This document shows positions 45,295-57,520 of a DNA stretch of 64,000 nucleotides, piece after piece. A program made the translations under genes and the position numbers. Within the stretch, counting starts at the first letter, position 1; each line of letters begins with the position of its first letter. Location: assembly GCA_022747635.1 (NCBI GenBank), contig JAKTNV010000011.1:20237481-20301480 (forward strand), given 5' to 3'. The notes beneath the pieces are model-generated. The model was given only the letters and a program-made list of their open reading frames with translations, was not told where the DNA came from and searched no databases. Origin of the DNA: Hetaerina americana (taxonomy: Eukaryota > Arthropoda > Insecta > Odonata > Calopterygidae).

Positions 45295-46737
45295 GGTTAA
45301 GGTAGGTTTTTTTGGACGGACACAACTACCAAGTAAATATTTTGTGACTCCTAATAAAACAAAATCAAGCAACCTACGTTACAAGTCCCTCCTCATCTCT
45401 GAGTACTTCCTTCATCCCGTCCAACATCCCTATCCTGTTCCTGCCCTCTCCTCGTTTGCCTAACTTTCCACCCTCTATTACAGTATTCAACATCCCACTC
45501 CCGATCAATATGCTCTTCATCTATTTTTCCTGCCTCCTTAAGATTTCTCTCAACGAACCCCTCTCCTCGCCCACCATACCAAGTACTACCTCATTTGTTT
45601 ACTTCTCTGTCCATTTCACCTTCTCCATTCTTCTCCACACCCACATTTCAAAACCCTCCAGTCTACGTCTATCCTCCCGCTTCAATGACCACGTTTCTGC
45701 GCCGTACATACCTACGCTCCATATCAAAGTTTTTACGAGTCTTTTCTTAACATCCTTACTCAACGTCGCTGTCATCAACTCCCTCCCCTTTGTGAAAGCC
45801 TCTCTCCCAAGTGCAATTCTCCTCCTTACGTCCCTACTTCTTTGACCATGTTTTTCCTAAACACTTCCGAGATACGTGAACTGTTTTACCTGCTTTATTT
45901 TTTGCCCTCCTATTTTAATGTTTTGCTCAGCCTTTTTCTTTCTTGAAAATCGCTAACCTTAGTTATTTATATTGATTATCATCCCATACCTGTCGCACTG
46001 AATTTCCAATTCACTCAGCAATGCTTGCAGCCCCTTGGCTGACTGACAAACTAAAGCTTGGTCATCAGCAACCCTAACTGATTTTACGAATTCCCCGCCC
46101 ACTTTCATTCCTACCTCTAGTTCTTCCCATGCCTCTTTGATCATTTCCTCTGCATACAGGTTGAACAGCAACGGTGATAATGGGCAACCCTGCCTTACAC
46201 CTCTTCCTAACACTGCCCATCCGGACTCCCCGTTCCCCACTCACGCCTGAGCAGTCTGAGACATGTACAGGTTGCGAATTAGCCTCCTGTCCCTCCAATC
46301 TTGGCCTATCTTCTTCATTATACTCATTAGTGTTTCCCAATTCACTCTATCAAACGCTTTTTGGAAATCTAAAAAAACAGGCAAATACGTCCTGATTGTA
46401 TTCAATATTCCTGTCGAGCAGTGATTTCATCACTGCAATGGCATAGCGCGTGCCTCTCCCCTTCATAAGCCCAAACTGGTCATCCCCTAAGTAATCGTTT
46501 GCCTTCTCTCTATCCTTTTGTTAATGATCCTGGGAACCACTTTGGCTGTATGGGAAATCAAACTTATTGTTCTGCAGTCCTCACATGATGTCGCCTTTAC
46601 CTTTTTCGGAATCGGAACTAACACTTGATCTCACAAAGTCTGCCGCCCTTAATCCTTCCTCATAGATGCTACGAATCAGTCCATGTAGTCTCTTCCTACT
46701 GCATTTTCCTAAACCTTTTAAGAGTTCCGCTGGAATA
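45295..46737 (-). pseudogene. LINE copy 2, 5'-truncated, same family as 38.4 kb
   Basis: Homologous to 38362-39605 of copy 1, read on the minus strand. It starts abruptly at about 46737, within the codon run for IPAELLK, and covers the whole RT and the 3' end. It retains the roughly 225-bp C-terminal region missing from copy 1 (about 45455-45680). Stops and frameshifts are present, so the RT is dead. The middle (about 45975-46350) is nearly identical to copy 1 while both flanks differ by roughly one base in seven to ten. The RT core reads VRQGCPLSPLLFNLY and VADDQALVC. The 3' motif TTAAGGTAGGTTTTTTTGGA is at 45298-45317. Confidence 0.92.
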
Positions 46738-46754
46738 CCAACACATACATGCAT

Positions 46755-46860
46755 ACACATACATAAAACTTGGAATACGTGTGAGTGTCCTTTTTTTTGT
46801 GTTTCACTGTGTTTTTGTTCGCTGGCGCTATCTCGTTTCATCGTTTAAATTAATATTCAC
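46755..46860 (+). repeat. GTGAGTGTCCTTT-tail repeat
   Basis: TGTGAGTGTCCTTTTTTTTG and TGTTTCACTGTGTTTTTGTT match the tails of the hairpin repeats at 63.2 kb and 38.2 kb. The hairpin itself is not seen here. Confidence 0.5.
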
Positions 46861-46874
46861 ATCCGTGAGCCTTT

Positions 46875-47135
46875 CCTTCAAGGTATATATGTGTTAATAC
46901 AAATGTGTATATATATGATATATGTATATTTGGATTTATATATTTCGCTGTATAACACTATAATATATATAAATATATACATATATGTTAGTTAAGCCTT
47001 CTTCTCTCTACCGAAGAAAAGGTTTAATTTGCGACTGATATAATATACATGTATAGTAGAATTTATAATATAATATAATTTAATAGTATAGTTAATATAT
47101 ATATATATAAACATATATTATAGTATATTTATATA
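46875..47135. repeat. AT-rich simple-repeat region
   Basis: Interrupted (TA)n with ATAATATA words, extending to the SINE-C tail. Confidence 0.85.
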
Positions 47136-47141
47136 CATATT

Positions 47142-47337
47142 TATTTATTCAGTATAAGTCCGAAAACAGCACATTTTGGCCTTTACATCGAATTGTTAAC
47201 AACGATAACAATGGACACATTTTACAAACACCCAAGCCCTAGATGGAGGGAAACTCACCCAGGCGGGAATCAAACCCGCGACCCTTGGAATGGCAGACGA
47301 GGACGTTACCCCGTCACCACCGGGGTCGGCAATATCA
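47142..47337 (-). mobile_element. SINE-C (tRNA-derived)
   Basis: On the minus strand: head GCCGACCCCGGTGGTGACGG, anticodon-like loop CTGCCAT, B box GGTTTGATTCCCGCC, then body CTAGGGCTTGGGTGTTTGT and GATGTAAAGGCCAAAATGTG, ending CTGTTTTCGGACTTATACTG and an AAATAAA-type tail. Nearly the same sequence occurs on + at 60332-60533, so the family is relatively young. Confidence 0.88.
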
Positions 47338-47339
47338 AC

Positions 47340-49615
47340 ACACACATTCTTTGGAATGATCAGAATGTTCCGGATCCGTCAATTTTCTAATCCTCAAATG
47401 CACAGAAGTTTTCGTACTGCTGTTCGGAACGCCAGCTTTTGACTAGGGCACTGAAGGCGTGGAGTTTGATTGCGCAGATCTTTGCGAACCCTTTCGCCCG
47501 TTCCTCTAATCCTTGAGCATTTGATGTGCGGTGCCGGAATGCGTTCGAGGAAGGACTCCCATCTATCTTTGGACCGAGAAACGGTTAGTTCAAATGGCTC
47601 GTTTCGAACGTCCTTGGCTCTTTGTTGGTTGTGTGTAGGTAGGGAGTGTATGTAACGCCGCACCGCCTTCTCTATTCAAGCACACTCTTTTTAGAGGTCG
47701 TGCCCCGTTCATGTCCAGTTAGTGGGACTTCAGAATTTGTCCTCGTTATGTTATAACGCGCTCCATGTAACAACTGGCCGGGAAAGGCGTGCTCGCTTGC
47801 AGTTCGCATTGCGGATTGCAAAACACGAGTAGTATTGCGAGATCCGTTACTTTAAAAATACTCTCGGACATTTCCCTTTCTTTCATCATAAAATTTAAGG
47901 TGGCATTTATGTCGGTCGCTGTGTGAGTTGGCAGTAACTCGAGATGACGCCGCTGGTTTTTTCTTAATGCATCCATGGGCGAGATCCTTGTCGCTATAAT
48001 TGTTAGAAGAAGGTGGTGAGGTGTAATGATGCAGGAACCGATGTTCTTCTGTCATCGGAGATTTTTAAAAATAGTCCTTTCGGATTCGAACTTCATGATT
48101 GAACTTTTCTGATGAAATTGCAATGCGAAGGAGAGAGCAATTTTCATCAGCGTGAAATACTGGACGGACTCCATTGTCTGCCCACTCTCACGCGTTAAAT
48201 AATATCTGAGTGAATACCGATAAATTATCACAGCAGACGCTCCACTAAGCGAGTTTTATTTTTGTGTATTACGAAGCTTCGCTGTATTTCACGAGAGTTA
48301 TAAGTAATGATTGAATATATTTCCAATAATCTTACGGTCATGTTATTCCCCCATTCCATATTTTCATTTATGCTTTGCCATCAGATATTCCACCTTTGGA
48401 AGATTATTTTGGAACCCTTTTAATCATAGATTGAAACTTCGTTTTTTTACTTACTCAGATGCAGTTGGCTCTCATCATTTAGCTATTTACTTCGCTTTTG
48501 TTTCAAGGAATTATTATTAATTAACGTTGAAACCTTTTTTTAATAAATGAAGTACATCTACGTTACTATAAATAATACGTAATTTTGTAACTATCTTTCA
48601 TTTATTAATAATTTTGATTTTAACTAATTAAATAAAGTTTCCCATTTTAATCTACCTTACCTTTGATCCGAGAAACGTGTCTATGTTCAATCCCTCTACT
48701 AGCCTGGCGGGGATTCCTTTTTCAATATTAATATAAGTTTAAACGGTTTGTGAGCGTATCCCTGGTGCTGATGACGCGTCGGCCAAGAGGATAAAGTAAA
48801 GAGAGCCCTTCGAATTCAAATTTCTTTACAATCACTCTGTATTTATTTTTTCTTGTAACAAAAGTGCATTTTTCTCCGTTCATGAAGAACCATCAAGATC
48901 CTTCACCTTTTATACTTCCAACTGTAAAAAGATTTCTACGTTTTTAAAGCCACTTTCGACTAATTTCTGTAATTATTGTAGATTCTTGATCTGACCTACA
49001 ATTGCGCGGTTAGTGATTCAGTATCAATGGTGATTAAACTGGTCGTATGTAATAAATTAATATTGTTTACCGCCTTCAACTGAGTAACCATTCTAAAAAA
49101 TGCTGTTTTATTGTATTAAGACAGTGGCATCTGTTAATGGAAGTGTAAATTAGGTTTCCCTCATGTAAATAAGCCTCGCAAAGTAAATATGGATGCTAAT
49201 GGAAGGCCCTATTTTACCCACCTGCCATCGCTGTTTAGCCTGAATCTTCATCTGTTAGCCTTACTAGTGAAGTCCTGACCCTTAAAAGAGTTTTCAGATA
49301 TGTCGCTTAAACCAAAACTCAACTCATAGTGTTTGCAATGCATTCATTAATTACACCCCATACCCTGTATTCTGTCGTACTCCTAGAAATTGACGGAGCA
49401 AATAAATATGTTCTCGTTATCTTCATTACACCATTCTGACAGTGATATCAGAAATGAGATGGCGTCTCACGTACCCCTACAATTACGACACTCAAGTCTG
49501 ATTTTTCCCCTAATAATTTTCTGGTGATAGTCTATCGGCGTAGGGTAGATTTTTGTTAAATTCTGGGACTACGCACTCCGGTACACCTAAATACCGTGAC
49601 ACAAAAATTCTTAGA
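47340..49615. other. Unassigned sequence
   Basis: No gene or element recognised in 2.3 kb. 47400-47660 has short open frames on both strands without a recognisable family. Confidence 0.35.
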
Positions 49616-49619
49616 ACTC

Positions 49620-49960
49620 ACACTACTTATTTCATTAGCTCGTTCTTTAGCTCTGCATACTGTTAATTCCAAAATGCATATTTTTTCCTCCCTCTACCTC
49701 TCTTTCCCAGCATTACCACCTCTATTACAGTCTTCAGCATACATTTGTCCTGCCTACTTCAAATAACTCTCTTAAGTCGACTCTCTTCCCCTACTATGCC
49801 TAAAACTTCGTTTGTTGCCCTTACCGTCCATTTTATTTTCTCCATTCCGCTACTCATCCACGTCTCAAAGACCGCCAACTTATGCTTTCTAATATTCTTT
49901 AATTTACATCTTTGCTTAAGTTGCCTGCAATCGATTCCTGGTTCTTTATAAACGCTTGTT
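49620..49960 (-). pseudogene. Decayed LINE tail
   Basis: The complement of the LINE C-terminal region: + strand frames show FVALTVHFIFSIPLLIHVSK, parallel to FVYFSVHFTFSILLHTHISK antisense to copy 2 at 45.6 kb, and SSPTMPKTSF parallel to SSPTIPSTTSF. Short and frame-broken. Confidence 0.65.
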
Positions 49961-50199
49961 GGGTATATTTCTTTTTATGTTCGTCGAAAAGACGACACAT
50001 TCTACCGGAAAAGCAAGGAGCAGAAGCTCGTTAGCCTGTGCTATGCTTGTTAGAACGCCAAAAATGTGCTTCCTACCGCAACTTCTTGATAATCTTTCCA
50101 CATGGATGCTGACGTTCAATAGAAATGGGTAATTTTAAGTCACCTGGTAGAAAAATATACTCGTGGGATCGCTCAAAGACGTAACCAACGTATTGTCAC

Positions 50200-50720
50200 T
50201 ATAAATTCCGATTCTCCCTCGTCACGTTTTCATTTAACGTGCGTGTGAGTCCAGACACGACGATTTTGTCCTCAACGCGATCGCTTTTGCGTTCAAGTCT
50301 CTCTCTCCCTCTTTCTTTTAAACTTCGCGAACCAGCGTGTGTCGAACTGACTGGTTGGTTGTGTGTGGAATCCAACAATCCCCCGCCTCGCTTCTCCACG
50401 AGAGATAGGGGGATCCGCGTGCTTAGTCAAGCAAATAAATGTCTTCTCGTCGCGAGGCTTTCGTATTTGTAGCCGGGTGCTCTAGTTACAAGTTCGGCGA
50501 GGAGAGGTGGAGAAGAGCGTCAGCCTCGACCACCCCTACCTCCCTTACCTTGTTTTATCGGCGGGCTGACTAATTGTTTCGGCGCTCAACAGGTGGCGCG
50601 AAATGATGGGAGTCTCAGTGCGAAGTGGCCGCCATATTAATTCGAGAGCCTGTTAATCATAAACCAGTTATTCCGGGGTCGAATCGAGAGATAAGGAGGG
50701 TCGGTGACATAAATTTTCGT
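50200..50720. other. GC-rich island
   Basis: CpG-rich, with CTCTCTCTCCCTCTTTCTTT at 50296-50318 and CGACCACCCCTACCTCC near 50528. No coding sequence supported. Confidence 0.35.
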
Positions 50721-51685
50721 GTCCACCCTGCCGCGTCGATAAATTTTTCGGCATCTCTTCCTTTTTTTATATTCTCTTTATGCAATAAACCGCGTGAAGC
50801 GTGCTCATTAAATTTTTTTAAAGCCTTATGCAATATTTATGTAGAATGTATGGGGACCTGTCGTACATTATTATGATGTTAATTCGATGTGGACAACGAA
50901 AATAAGCTTTGCGCATTAACCTATTTCCGAACTTGAATAATATGTCCGATGCGCGATAAAAATATTTGACATCCCAAATTCCAATCCCGACAAACTGTGA
51001 GGCAAAATTTAACGTGAACTAATTTATCTAAAGTGTATTTGCTGCGGTTTTTATTACTTTTCTGGCGGAAGGTATTGATTTGTTTGATTTTCAATTATGC
51101 AAAGGATATTCGTGATGTAATAGCGTCATTAAGTTGCTTTGTATTCGTGCTAATATGGAATATTCGACCATATGACGCATCGATATTTTAAAAAATCTTT
51201 CATGCTAGTGTTGACTTCGGTTTATTTTGTTGCTTTCATGTTGTTATTTTCTGTGGCTTGAGTCGAATATAAGAGTACGTTAAAAGAGAAAAGTTTGCGA
51301 GAAATTTACTAATCGGTCCACTCTTCTAGAATTCTAGCCTCCGAGGGAAGTAGAATCTGTACTAGATAAATATTAACTATTAGTCACTTAGCGACGGGAT
51401 ACTCTTCGGTCAGTTTGGTGTGTCCATTCTGATCGCGGTGGCAATATCTTAGCTTTACATTTGATTGAAAATAGACGTGAAACCTTAAATGTCATATGGA
51501 AAGTCTTAAGTTAGGTCATCCAGCAGACTGAAGGCATATTTGTCGAAATTCTGGGGGAATAACTTCCGAATAGGCGCTGGTTTCACTCGTAAAAGTCGCC
51601 ATAAATAAATAACCTCCTTTCCCAAGGTAAAAAAACTTAATGAACTAAAGCTAGTTCTCGATAAATAGAAAATCTAATTCAAACT
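50721..51685. other. Unassigned AT-rich sequence
   Basis: Nothing recognised. Confidence 0.35.
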
Positions 51686-51689
51686 TCGA

Positions 51690-51819
51690 ATTTATTGAGT
51701 ATAAACTAGAGCTTGTAGAACACTTGTCTGGGAAGTATTCTAGACGGAGATGGTCAAAGTAGTATGGACATAAGAAGAAGAGTTGCATTGGTGAAAGAAG
51801 CTTTCGCGAGGACAGAATT
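51690..51819 (+). pseudogene. LINE RT fragment fused to SINE-A
   Basis: Frames give YSRRRW/ILDGDGQSSMDIRRRVALVKEAFAR, matching GSVLDQHGQSSRDVRRRIALGKEAF of LINE copy 1. It stops abruptly and is followed without gap by the T-arm portion of a SINE-A element. Confidence 0.7.
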
Positions 51820-52050
51820 GGTTCCGGTTTCGATTTCTGGGCTTGTCTTTGGGCACCTTCCGCTTCGCCTAAGCAATGTGATTTTTCGGGTACCAGGTCT
51901 TGTCGGGAAACCATTGCCGGCACAGAGGAAGGAACTGCCCCCCCTACCCTGATGTGTGAATTTCACACGCCGTCGGGCTTAGGACTGCTGGTGAACTCTA
52001 CCATCACCTACCAAACCGACCTTCGGGTTGATTGTGTCTATGGTTTTTTT
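51820..52050 (+). mobile_element. SINE-A, 5'-truncated
   Basis: Begins in the B box (GGTTCCGGTTTCGATTTCTGG), then GATTTTTCGGGTACCAGGTC, GATGTGTGAATTTCACACGC, CACCTACCAAACCGACCTTC and GGGTTGATTGTGTCTATGG with a poly-T end. The body is well preserved. Confidence 0.88.
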
Positions 52051-52395
52051 ATTAGTACCCCTAGCCAAGAAACTGCTGGTACCACGGCATTAGTAGCTAG
52101 GACAGGAACGTTAAGGGGTAATTTAGTGCCTGAGGCAACGCTACTCGGTATTGGTATCGAGCTATCGATGCCTAGAGAAAAAAATATTGGGAATTTCCTG
52201 GTGCAAAGGTACCCAAACTGTTCCTGATACCAACCACTGGTTCAGGTCCTGGACCCAATTAAAACCCCTTCGGAATTTAAAAACATTAGAAGAATGGAGT
52301 GATTTCAATCATTAAGTAAGAAAAGAATCTCGTGTTTGACAGCAGACAGTCATCCGGGCAGAGCGGCTGAAGAATTTTAGGGTATAGGTCTTTAA
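52051..52395. other. Unassigned sequence
   Basis: Nothing recognised. Confidence 0.35.
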
Positions 52396-52399
52396 GAAA

Positions 52400-53110
52400 A
52401 CCGAGGGAACGTGTCGAGATCCAGTTAAGCCTTGCGATGAAGTCTTCCGTGTCGTCGTCGTTAGTGGGGAGTGATCGAAATTTCGAGCTGAGGAAAAGAA
52501 GTTCGATCGCTCGCTACGGCATTCATTTCTTCGCCGTGCCCTTCTTCTCTCCCTCCATCCCCATACTCCCCCGCATTTCTCCCCTTTCCCCCACTCCTCA
52601 CATCGCAAGGGCAGCCGCTGCTATCTTATCCGAGCCCTTTGAACCCCGTATCTAACCGATGCCCTCCTGTACTCATCTCCCTCCCGTCTCCGCCTCCCTC
52701 CCCCGCACAATGAAGCAGTCCAATCTTTCCTCATCTTTCCGGGATTCTCATAATAAGACTCGGCACTCAGAAAAGCATCTACCGACGACTTACTCAGCTT
52801 CCTCGAACTTTCTCCGCTCTAAATTCTCGATCCACGGCGTCCATTGATCAGTGGATTCACGTCCATCATCATCTTCAGGGGCCGCTTACCCCCTGCCATT
52901 CGTCGGAACGGCGGCTGGGCTGTGCTCAAAATGTTCTCTGACCCCCCCCCCTCCATCTCGTTTGTAGTCGAACGTCCAGAGGGAGTGGAGTGTGGCTTCC
53001 GCGTCGTTTTGTGCCATAATATGATACCGCACGATAGGTGGATCCATCGGAAATCGAAGCGAAGGTTTAACTGCGTCGGAATGTAGTATTCTGCAGAGAT
53101 CTCGATTTAA
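52400..53110. other. GC-rich island
   Basis: + strand pyrimidine tract at 52535-52600 and 52660-52710, plus a C-run at 52941-52951. No coding sequence supported. Confidence 0.35.
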
Positions 53111-53429
53111 CATCAGTGATCAGCGTTTACGGCTTAGTAATTCGGCAGATCGAATACTGGCAGTCTTAATTAAAATGACCTCTACGGCGTCGTATTTAAT
53201 TTTGTTAAACTTTTTGAAGCCCAAATGAAAAAGTACAGTTGTATAACAACTATTATTCTACTTATCAACTTGTAATATCACGCTATTTTTTCCTACTTCC
53301 ATTAATCGAATAGATTATCATTTTTAGCTTGTCTACGGTTTAAACTAGGAGACAAAAATAACACCCCTATATTTCTTAGCGTCGCTTAACAGGGCACAAA
53401 ATCTGACATGCCTCATGAAATGAACCCGT

Positions 53430-53570
53430 CTTCAGTCCCGTCCACTTTCTACCTCCTTTCATTCCGTTCAAAATGTCAATTGTCTTCCTGCCCCTTCCTC
53501 GCATGCTTAGCATTCTCCCTTCTGTCACAGTTTTCAACATTCCGTCGCCAATCAACAGATACCAGCAATA
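53430..53570 (-). pseudogene. Short LINE 3' tail fragment
   Basis: Complement of FHSVQNVNCLPAPSS.. and FCHSFQHSVANQQ in + frames, parallel to the antisense of copy 2 at 45405-45510 (TTCATCCCGTCCAACATCCC; ACAGTATTCAACATCCC). No 3' terminal motif. Confidence 0.65.
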
Positions 53571-54049
53571 AATGAAATTAACCCAATTAAAAAGATGATG
53601 GTTAAAAAAGAAACCAGTGAAAAATATCGTGGTCGAACTAAAGCGCCTTATCAGAGCGTCTGTTTCTTCAACAGTTTTCTATGAATGTTGAAATTTGCAA
53701 AGGAATGCATATTTCTACGCACACTAAGAATTTATGTGGTGCCGCCGAAGAAGGCAACTCGAGTCGTCCGTTCTACATTTATTGTGAGTTTTTCTTTACC
53801 TAGGGTTTAAATTTTTTGGAACAGTAAAATGAATAATGTTCGCATATGCATCGTGATTCTCGGTGCTATTTTTTTTATTCGTTGGTTAACTATTTGATAT
53901 TAACACTTTCCTCCGGAAATTAATAACCCTGTATACGCATCTAACGATGATTTTACTTGAAATTGCTCTCATATCCCTCAACATGTGCCCTCGAGGTATC
54001 AATTCTGTGAAAATATTTCTCTAGTGGGAATGTGACGTGGAATGTTTGC

Positions 54050-54520
54050 GTGTTGATATGGAGCGTAGTTTTGTGTGACGTTAAGCCCTAGAGGATAGTG
54101 TGTAGATCGGAGACTTGGGAGATGTGGGAATGGAGATAGGAATGGAGACAAAAGCTCCAGGGATGGTGAGAGAAGAGAGCAGGTATTAGGCAGCAATTCA
54201 AAGAAGGCGGAGAAAATGGATTCAGGGAATATTGAGAAGCAGGGAAGTGTTAGAAGAAGATTTTGATGCAGAGGGAAGGAATTTGTGCAATTGGGGAAAA
54301 CATTTCGTGTGTAAGAATTAAGTGAGGCTGGAAGTAATTTAAGTTGAATATGTTGTGGTTTATAGTAATGCATGTTTCTAGGATTTAGTGCAAAGTGTTT
54401 TAGGCTGGGGTTAGCGATGTAGCAGTGCTTAGTCCCACCGAAGAACACCTTGACCCCCATCAGAAACCTATCCTGACCGTTTGACGTCCTGTTAGGCAAT
54501 GGTAATTTCATTTTTGATGA
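54050..54520 (+). pseudogene. Decayed LINE 3' tail
   Basis: AAIQRRRRKWIQGILRSREVLEE (54190-54260) corresponds to the EIRRRQ-KW-GHILRS tail block. The end at 54430-54500 has a GAAGAACACCTTGACCCCC segment characteristic of a 3' UTR rather than the common terminal motif, so this is probably another subfamily. Confidence 0.55.
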
Positions 54521-54689
54521 TGGAAGTTCTATATTTTGGGCTTAACGATTGGTCGTCTCAGTGAGATATGCATGCCTTGCGGCAGTTTGGTTGGAAGCAT
54601 TTCCTTCCCGTCTTATAAAATTAAATTACTTACCAGATAGAAATCTTGAATCTACGGTAATTATTACTATTATTCGGTAGCGTATCGTT

Positions 54690-54850
54690 TAAGGTAGGTT
54701 TTGGGTGGTCACGAAATTAGCACCCCGTAAAATATCCTTGCCTCGCCCAAGACGCAAACCTAACCCCCACGTAACATTAAATTTTTCTTCACTAACGCAT
54801 ACTTGCCCATTATATCTCCCATGATTCCTTCCAATGTGCCTTACCTTTTT
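54690..54850 (-). pseudogene. LINE 3' UTR fragment
   Basis: Begins with the terminal motif TTAAGGTAGGTTTTGGGTGG at 54690-54709 and contains CTTGCCTCGCCCAAGACGC. The fragment at 60550-60640 has the matching TTAAGGCAGGTTTTGGGTTG and CACGCCCAACGCG. Confidence 0.6.
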
Positions 54851-55159
54851 TTTTTCTTCCTGCGATAACTATCGACGATGAGATTAATTCATGATCATTT
54901 GATTTAATGGAGCTGAAATTGAGTGCTCTCTTGAAGAAACGAAATCACTTCAGACTTGCGGCTTTATGTTAAGAAGTTTCCACAAGTCAAGCCGTTAGGG
55001 GGCATCTTGATATAAATACGCATGTAAAATCGCCCTAAAGTGTAGATCAATGCCAGGGAATCAAAGCGCTTTTTCTTTCTTTGATCCTGCTTGCGATTTA
55101 AAAAAGAAAAAAAAAGATACTTGGGACATTTCTCTTCCCCACTTTCTTCGTAATTAACG

Positions 55160-55600
55160 TTAGCACATTGTCGTAACGCGTCCGGATCTCTGCCCTGTCC
55201 TCCCCCTCTCCTCCCCTCACCCACCTCCACTCTAAATTCTCTCCCTCTTTTTCCCTTCATCCCTCCTCCACTACTTGCCCCCTCCAGCGTCTTCTCCCAT
55301 CCCTTCTCTCTCACACATTCCCTCCTACTCCCAGGTCGCATTCGGGAAATTTCGACTGAAATAGTCCGAGTCGTGCCAAGTCACGCGGAAATGGCCACCG
55401 CGAAGGCGTGCACATGCGCCTCAGAACGTGGGAAAAACCATCGTGTCCCAATTCGCTTTCGTCGATTCGACTTTTCGACTATTTCGCCGTGTCATTAGTT
55501 ATGGGTCGCGACTGGCTAGCGTGGTGACATATTTTTGCCAGTACTTACAACCTTCCCAAACGATCGCTGCCGCGTGGACCGCTGTGCGGGTGATCTGTAT
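55160..55600. other. GC-rich island
   Basis: + strand pyrimidine tract 55190-55330, followed by unique CpG-rich sequence to 55600. No coding sequence supported. Confidence 0.35.
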
Positions 55601-56229
55601 CGTCATGGTTAATCAGTCCTTAGATTGGCTTGTGGCTGCCCTCAAAAGCGGTTTTGTTTTCTGTCGAATCTCTACTTATATTCTTGCACGTAATTTTCGT
55701 AGTTTGCTCATGACTTGCAGTTTGGCTCTTCCTTTTCATGATTAGTCCGGTTGTGGGCATTAGTGGAAATGTCAAGCCTTCACTTGTCCTATACTTATAC
55801 CACACCTCGATCCTTTTTTGCCCAAGGTTTCGGTCCGTCCCGTCTGTCATTATAGTCTTCAGTTGATTATTTGGCTTCGAATTGTGTCCAATTAATCCTC
55901 AATATTGGTTAATACACTGTATCAACCGAGCATTTTACTTAGACTCTCCTCTGTCGAGATCTTTCTCATCTCCTTCCCCGAAGCCCTTTCTGAATGCTCT
56001 CCTCTTTATTTTGCGAAATTCTTTGGCTATCTCATGTGTAGTCGAACAATAATGGTCTTTTTTCTAGTTATTTTTCATGCCTTGCAGTCTTTGCAATATT
56101 TCTGTTTCTTCCATTCTTGTCACGTACGATTTCCACTTCCATTGCACCTTCCATTCTTACTTATTTGGTTTTACTTGTCTCTTCAGTGTTGTGGTATTCT
56201 GTGTCAAACTTGAATGTGCTGATTTCCTT

Positions 56230-56640
56230 TCCTCCCCCTACTTTGCTTAAGGAAAATTCTCCTCTCTCTATTACCGTCTTCAACATCTCATTGTTTCACT
56301 CAGCATCTCCTTTATATACTTCTCCTGACTTCTTCGAATTTCTCCCAACAGCTGGCTATCCTTCCTTACCCTACTTAGACCTTCATCGTATGTTTTCCTT
56401 TCCGTCCAATTGATTTTTATATTAACCTCTACACCCACATTAAAAAAACGCTCCAGTCTACGCTTATTCTCTCGCTTCAACCACCAAATTTCCGAGTCAT
56501 GCGAAACTACACTCCATGCGAAATATTTCACTTATATTTTCTGTGTATCTTTAATTAAGGTACCTGCTATTAACTTTCGCGTCCTTGTAAAACCGTATGC
56601 ATGCATAAAAAATAAAGTAATATATACAGTGCATGAATTG
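56230..56640 (-). pseudogene. Decayed LINE 3' end
   Basis: A minus-strand frame (56531-56280) reads AWSVVSHDSEIWWLKREN, then RRLERFFNVGVEVNIKINWTERKT, LSRVRKDSQLLGEIRRSQEK. This is the SETW to EIRRRQ order of the LINE tail. 83 codons open, so moderately preserved. Its 3' terminal motif is not found. Confidence 0.75.
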
Positions 56641-57477
56641 AAGGCATTATTATGAAATTATTCAGGAAGTTTTTCAATTAAAAAGGAGAAGACCCGGGAT
56701 ATTTATTCTAGGTATTAATTCGTTACGTCTCTGATGTGCTTTCAGTTTAAAATGGCCAACTAAATTTCTTTTTTTTACTTAAGAAAAAGTCCGGAATATT
56801 GTGAATATCTTAAAAATTAATTTCGTTTCGTAATCGTCTTGTCAGTGTACCTGGTTTTGTGTGTTATTCGTCTCTAAATCGTTGCCAATGAGTTCCGATG
56901 GAACCGGGAAAAGGATCGGGAACGAAACTAAGTAAGATATTTCAGTCCTGTTCCTTGTCACCGGCGTCAGTATCGGAATCAATTTGGGTTAGTGTGAGTT
57001 TCAGTTGGGACTGCGCAGATGGAGGTAGCTGTCAGCCAGCCGAATCGCCCGCGAGATTGCCGGATTAGTGTCGTGGTTGACTGATAAGTGATTGGGAACT
57101 TTCCACTGAATCATAAGGATTATATTGTAACGAAAGGAGAAGGAAGGGAAGCATTTTACCTGACCAATGAATTACTTGACTCTTTCCTGTGATTTTGACT
57201 GCGATGTACGGGCCCTTTCCTATTAAGATGAGGAAAATGTGCCGGACTCTGGTGGTTACCACCGATTACCATTTATGTTTTACGCTAGAGCTTTATGAAA
57301 TTATATCATTTCGCTAATATCAAAGACAGGGTGATAAAACTACCGATGACTGATGCTGAAATCTCAGCTGTATATTCCAAAAACTGTCCTACCGAAGCAA
57401 GTGCATAAGCGGATGCAATAAGGAGTACAGTATTTGTTTTGCTATAATATAATATTTTGCTGGTAATGTTTATTGCC

Positions 57478-57520
57478 AGAGTCCATCGAAAACCAACCCT
57501 AATTTGGTAGACTGCTGGTA
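57478..57520 (+). repeat. Isolated LINE-terminal motif
   Basis: AGAGTCCATCGAAAACCAAC then CCTAATTTGGTAGA. Upstream sequence shows no clear LINE coding similarity, so this is a very short insertion or an eroded one. Confidence 0.5.

Noticed and set aside
53999..54511. 170-codon minus-strand frame
   Set aside because: It lies antisense to a + strand LINE tail with readable RRRRKW-type landmarks and has no family signature of its own.
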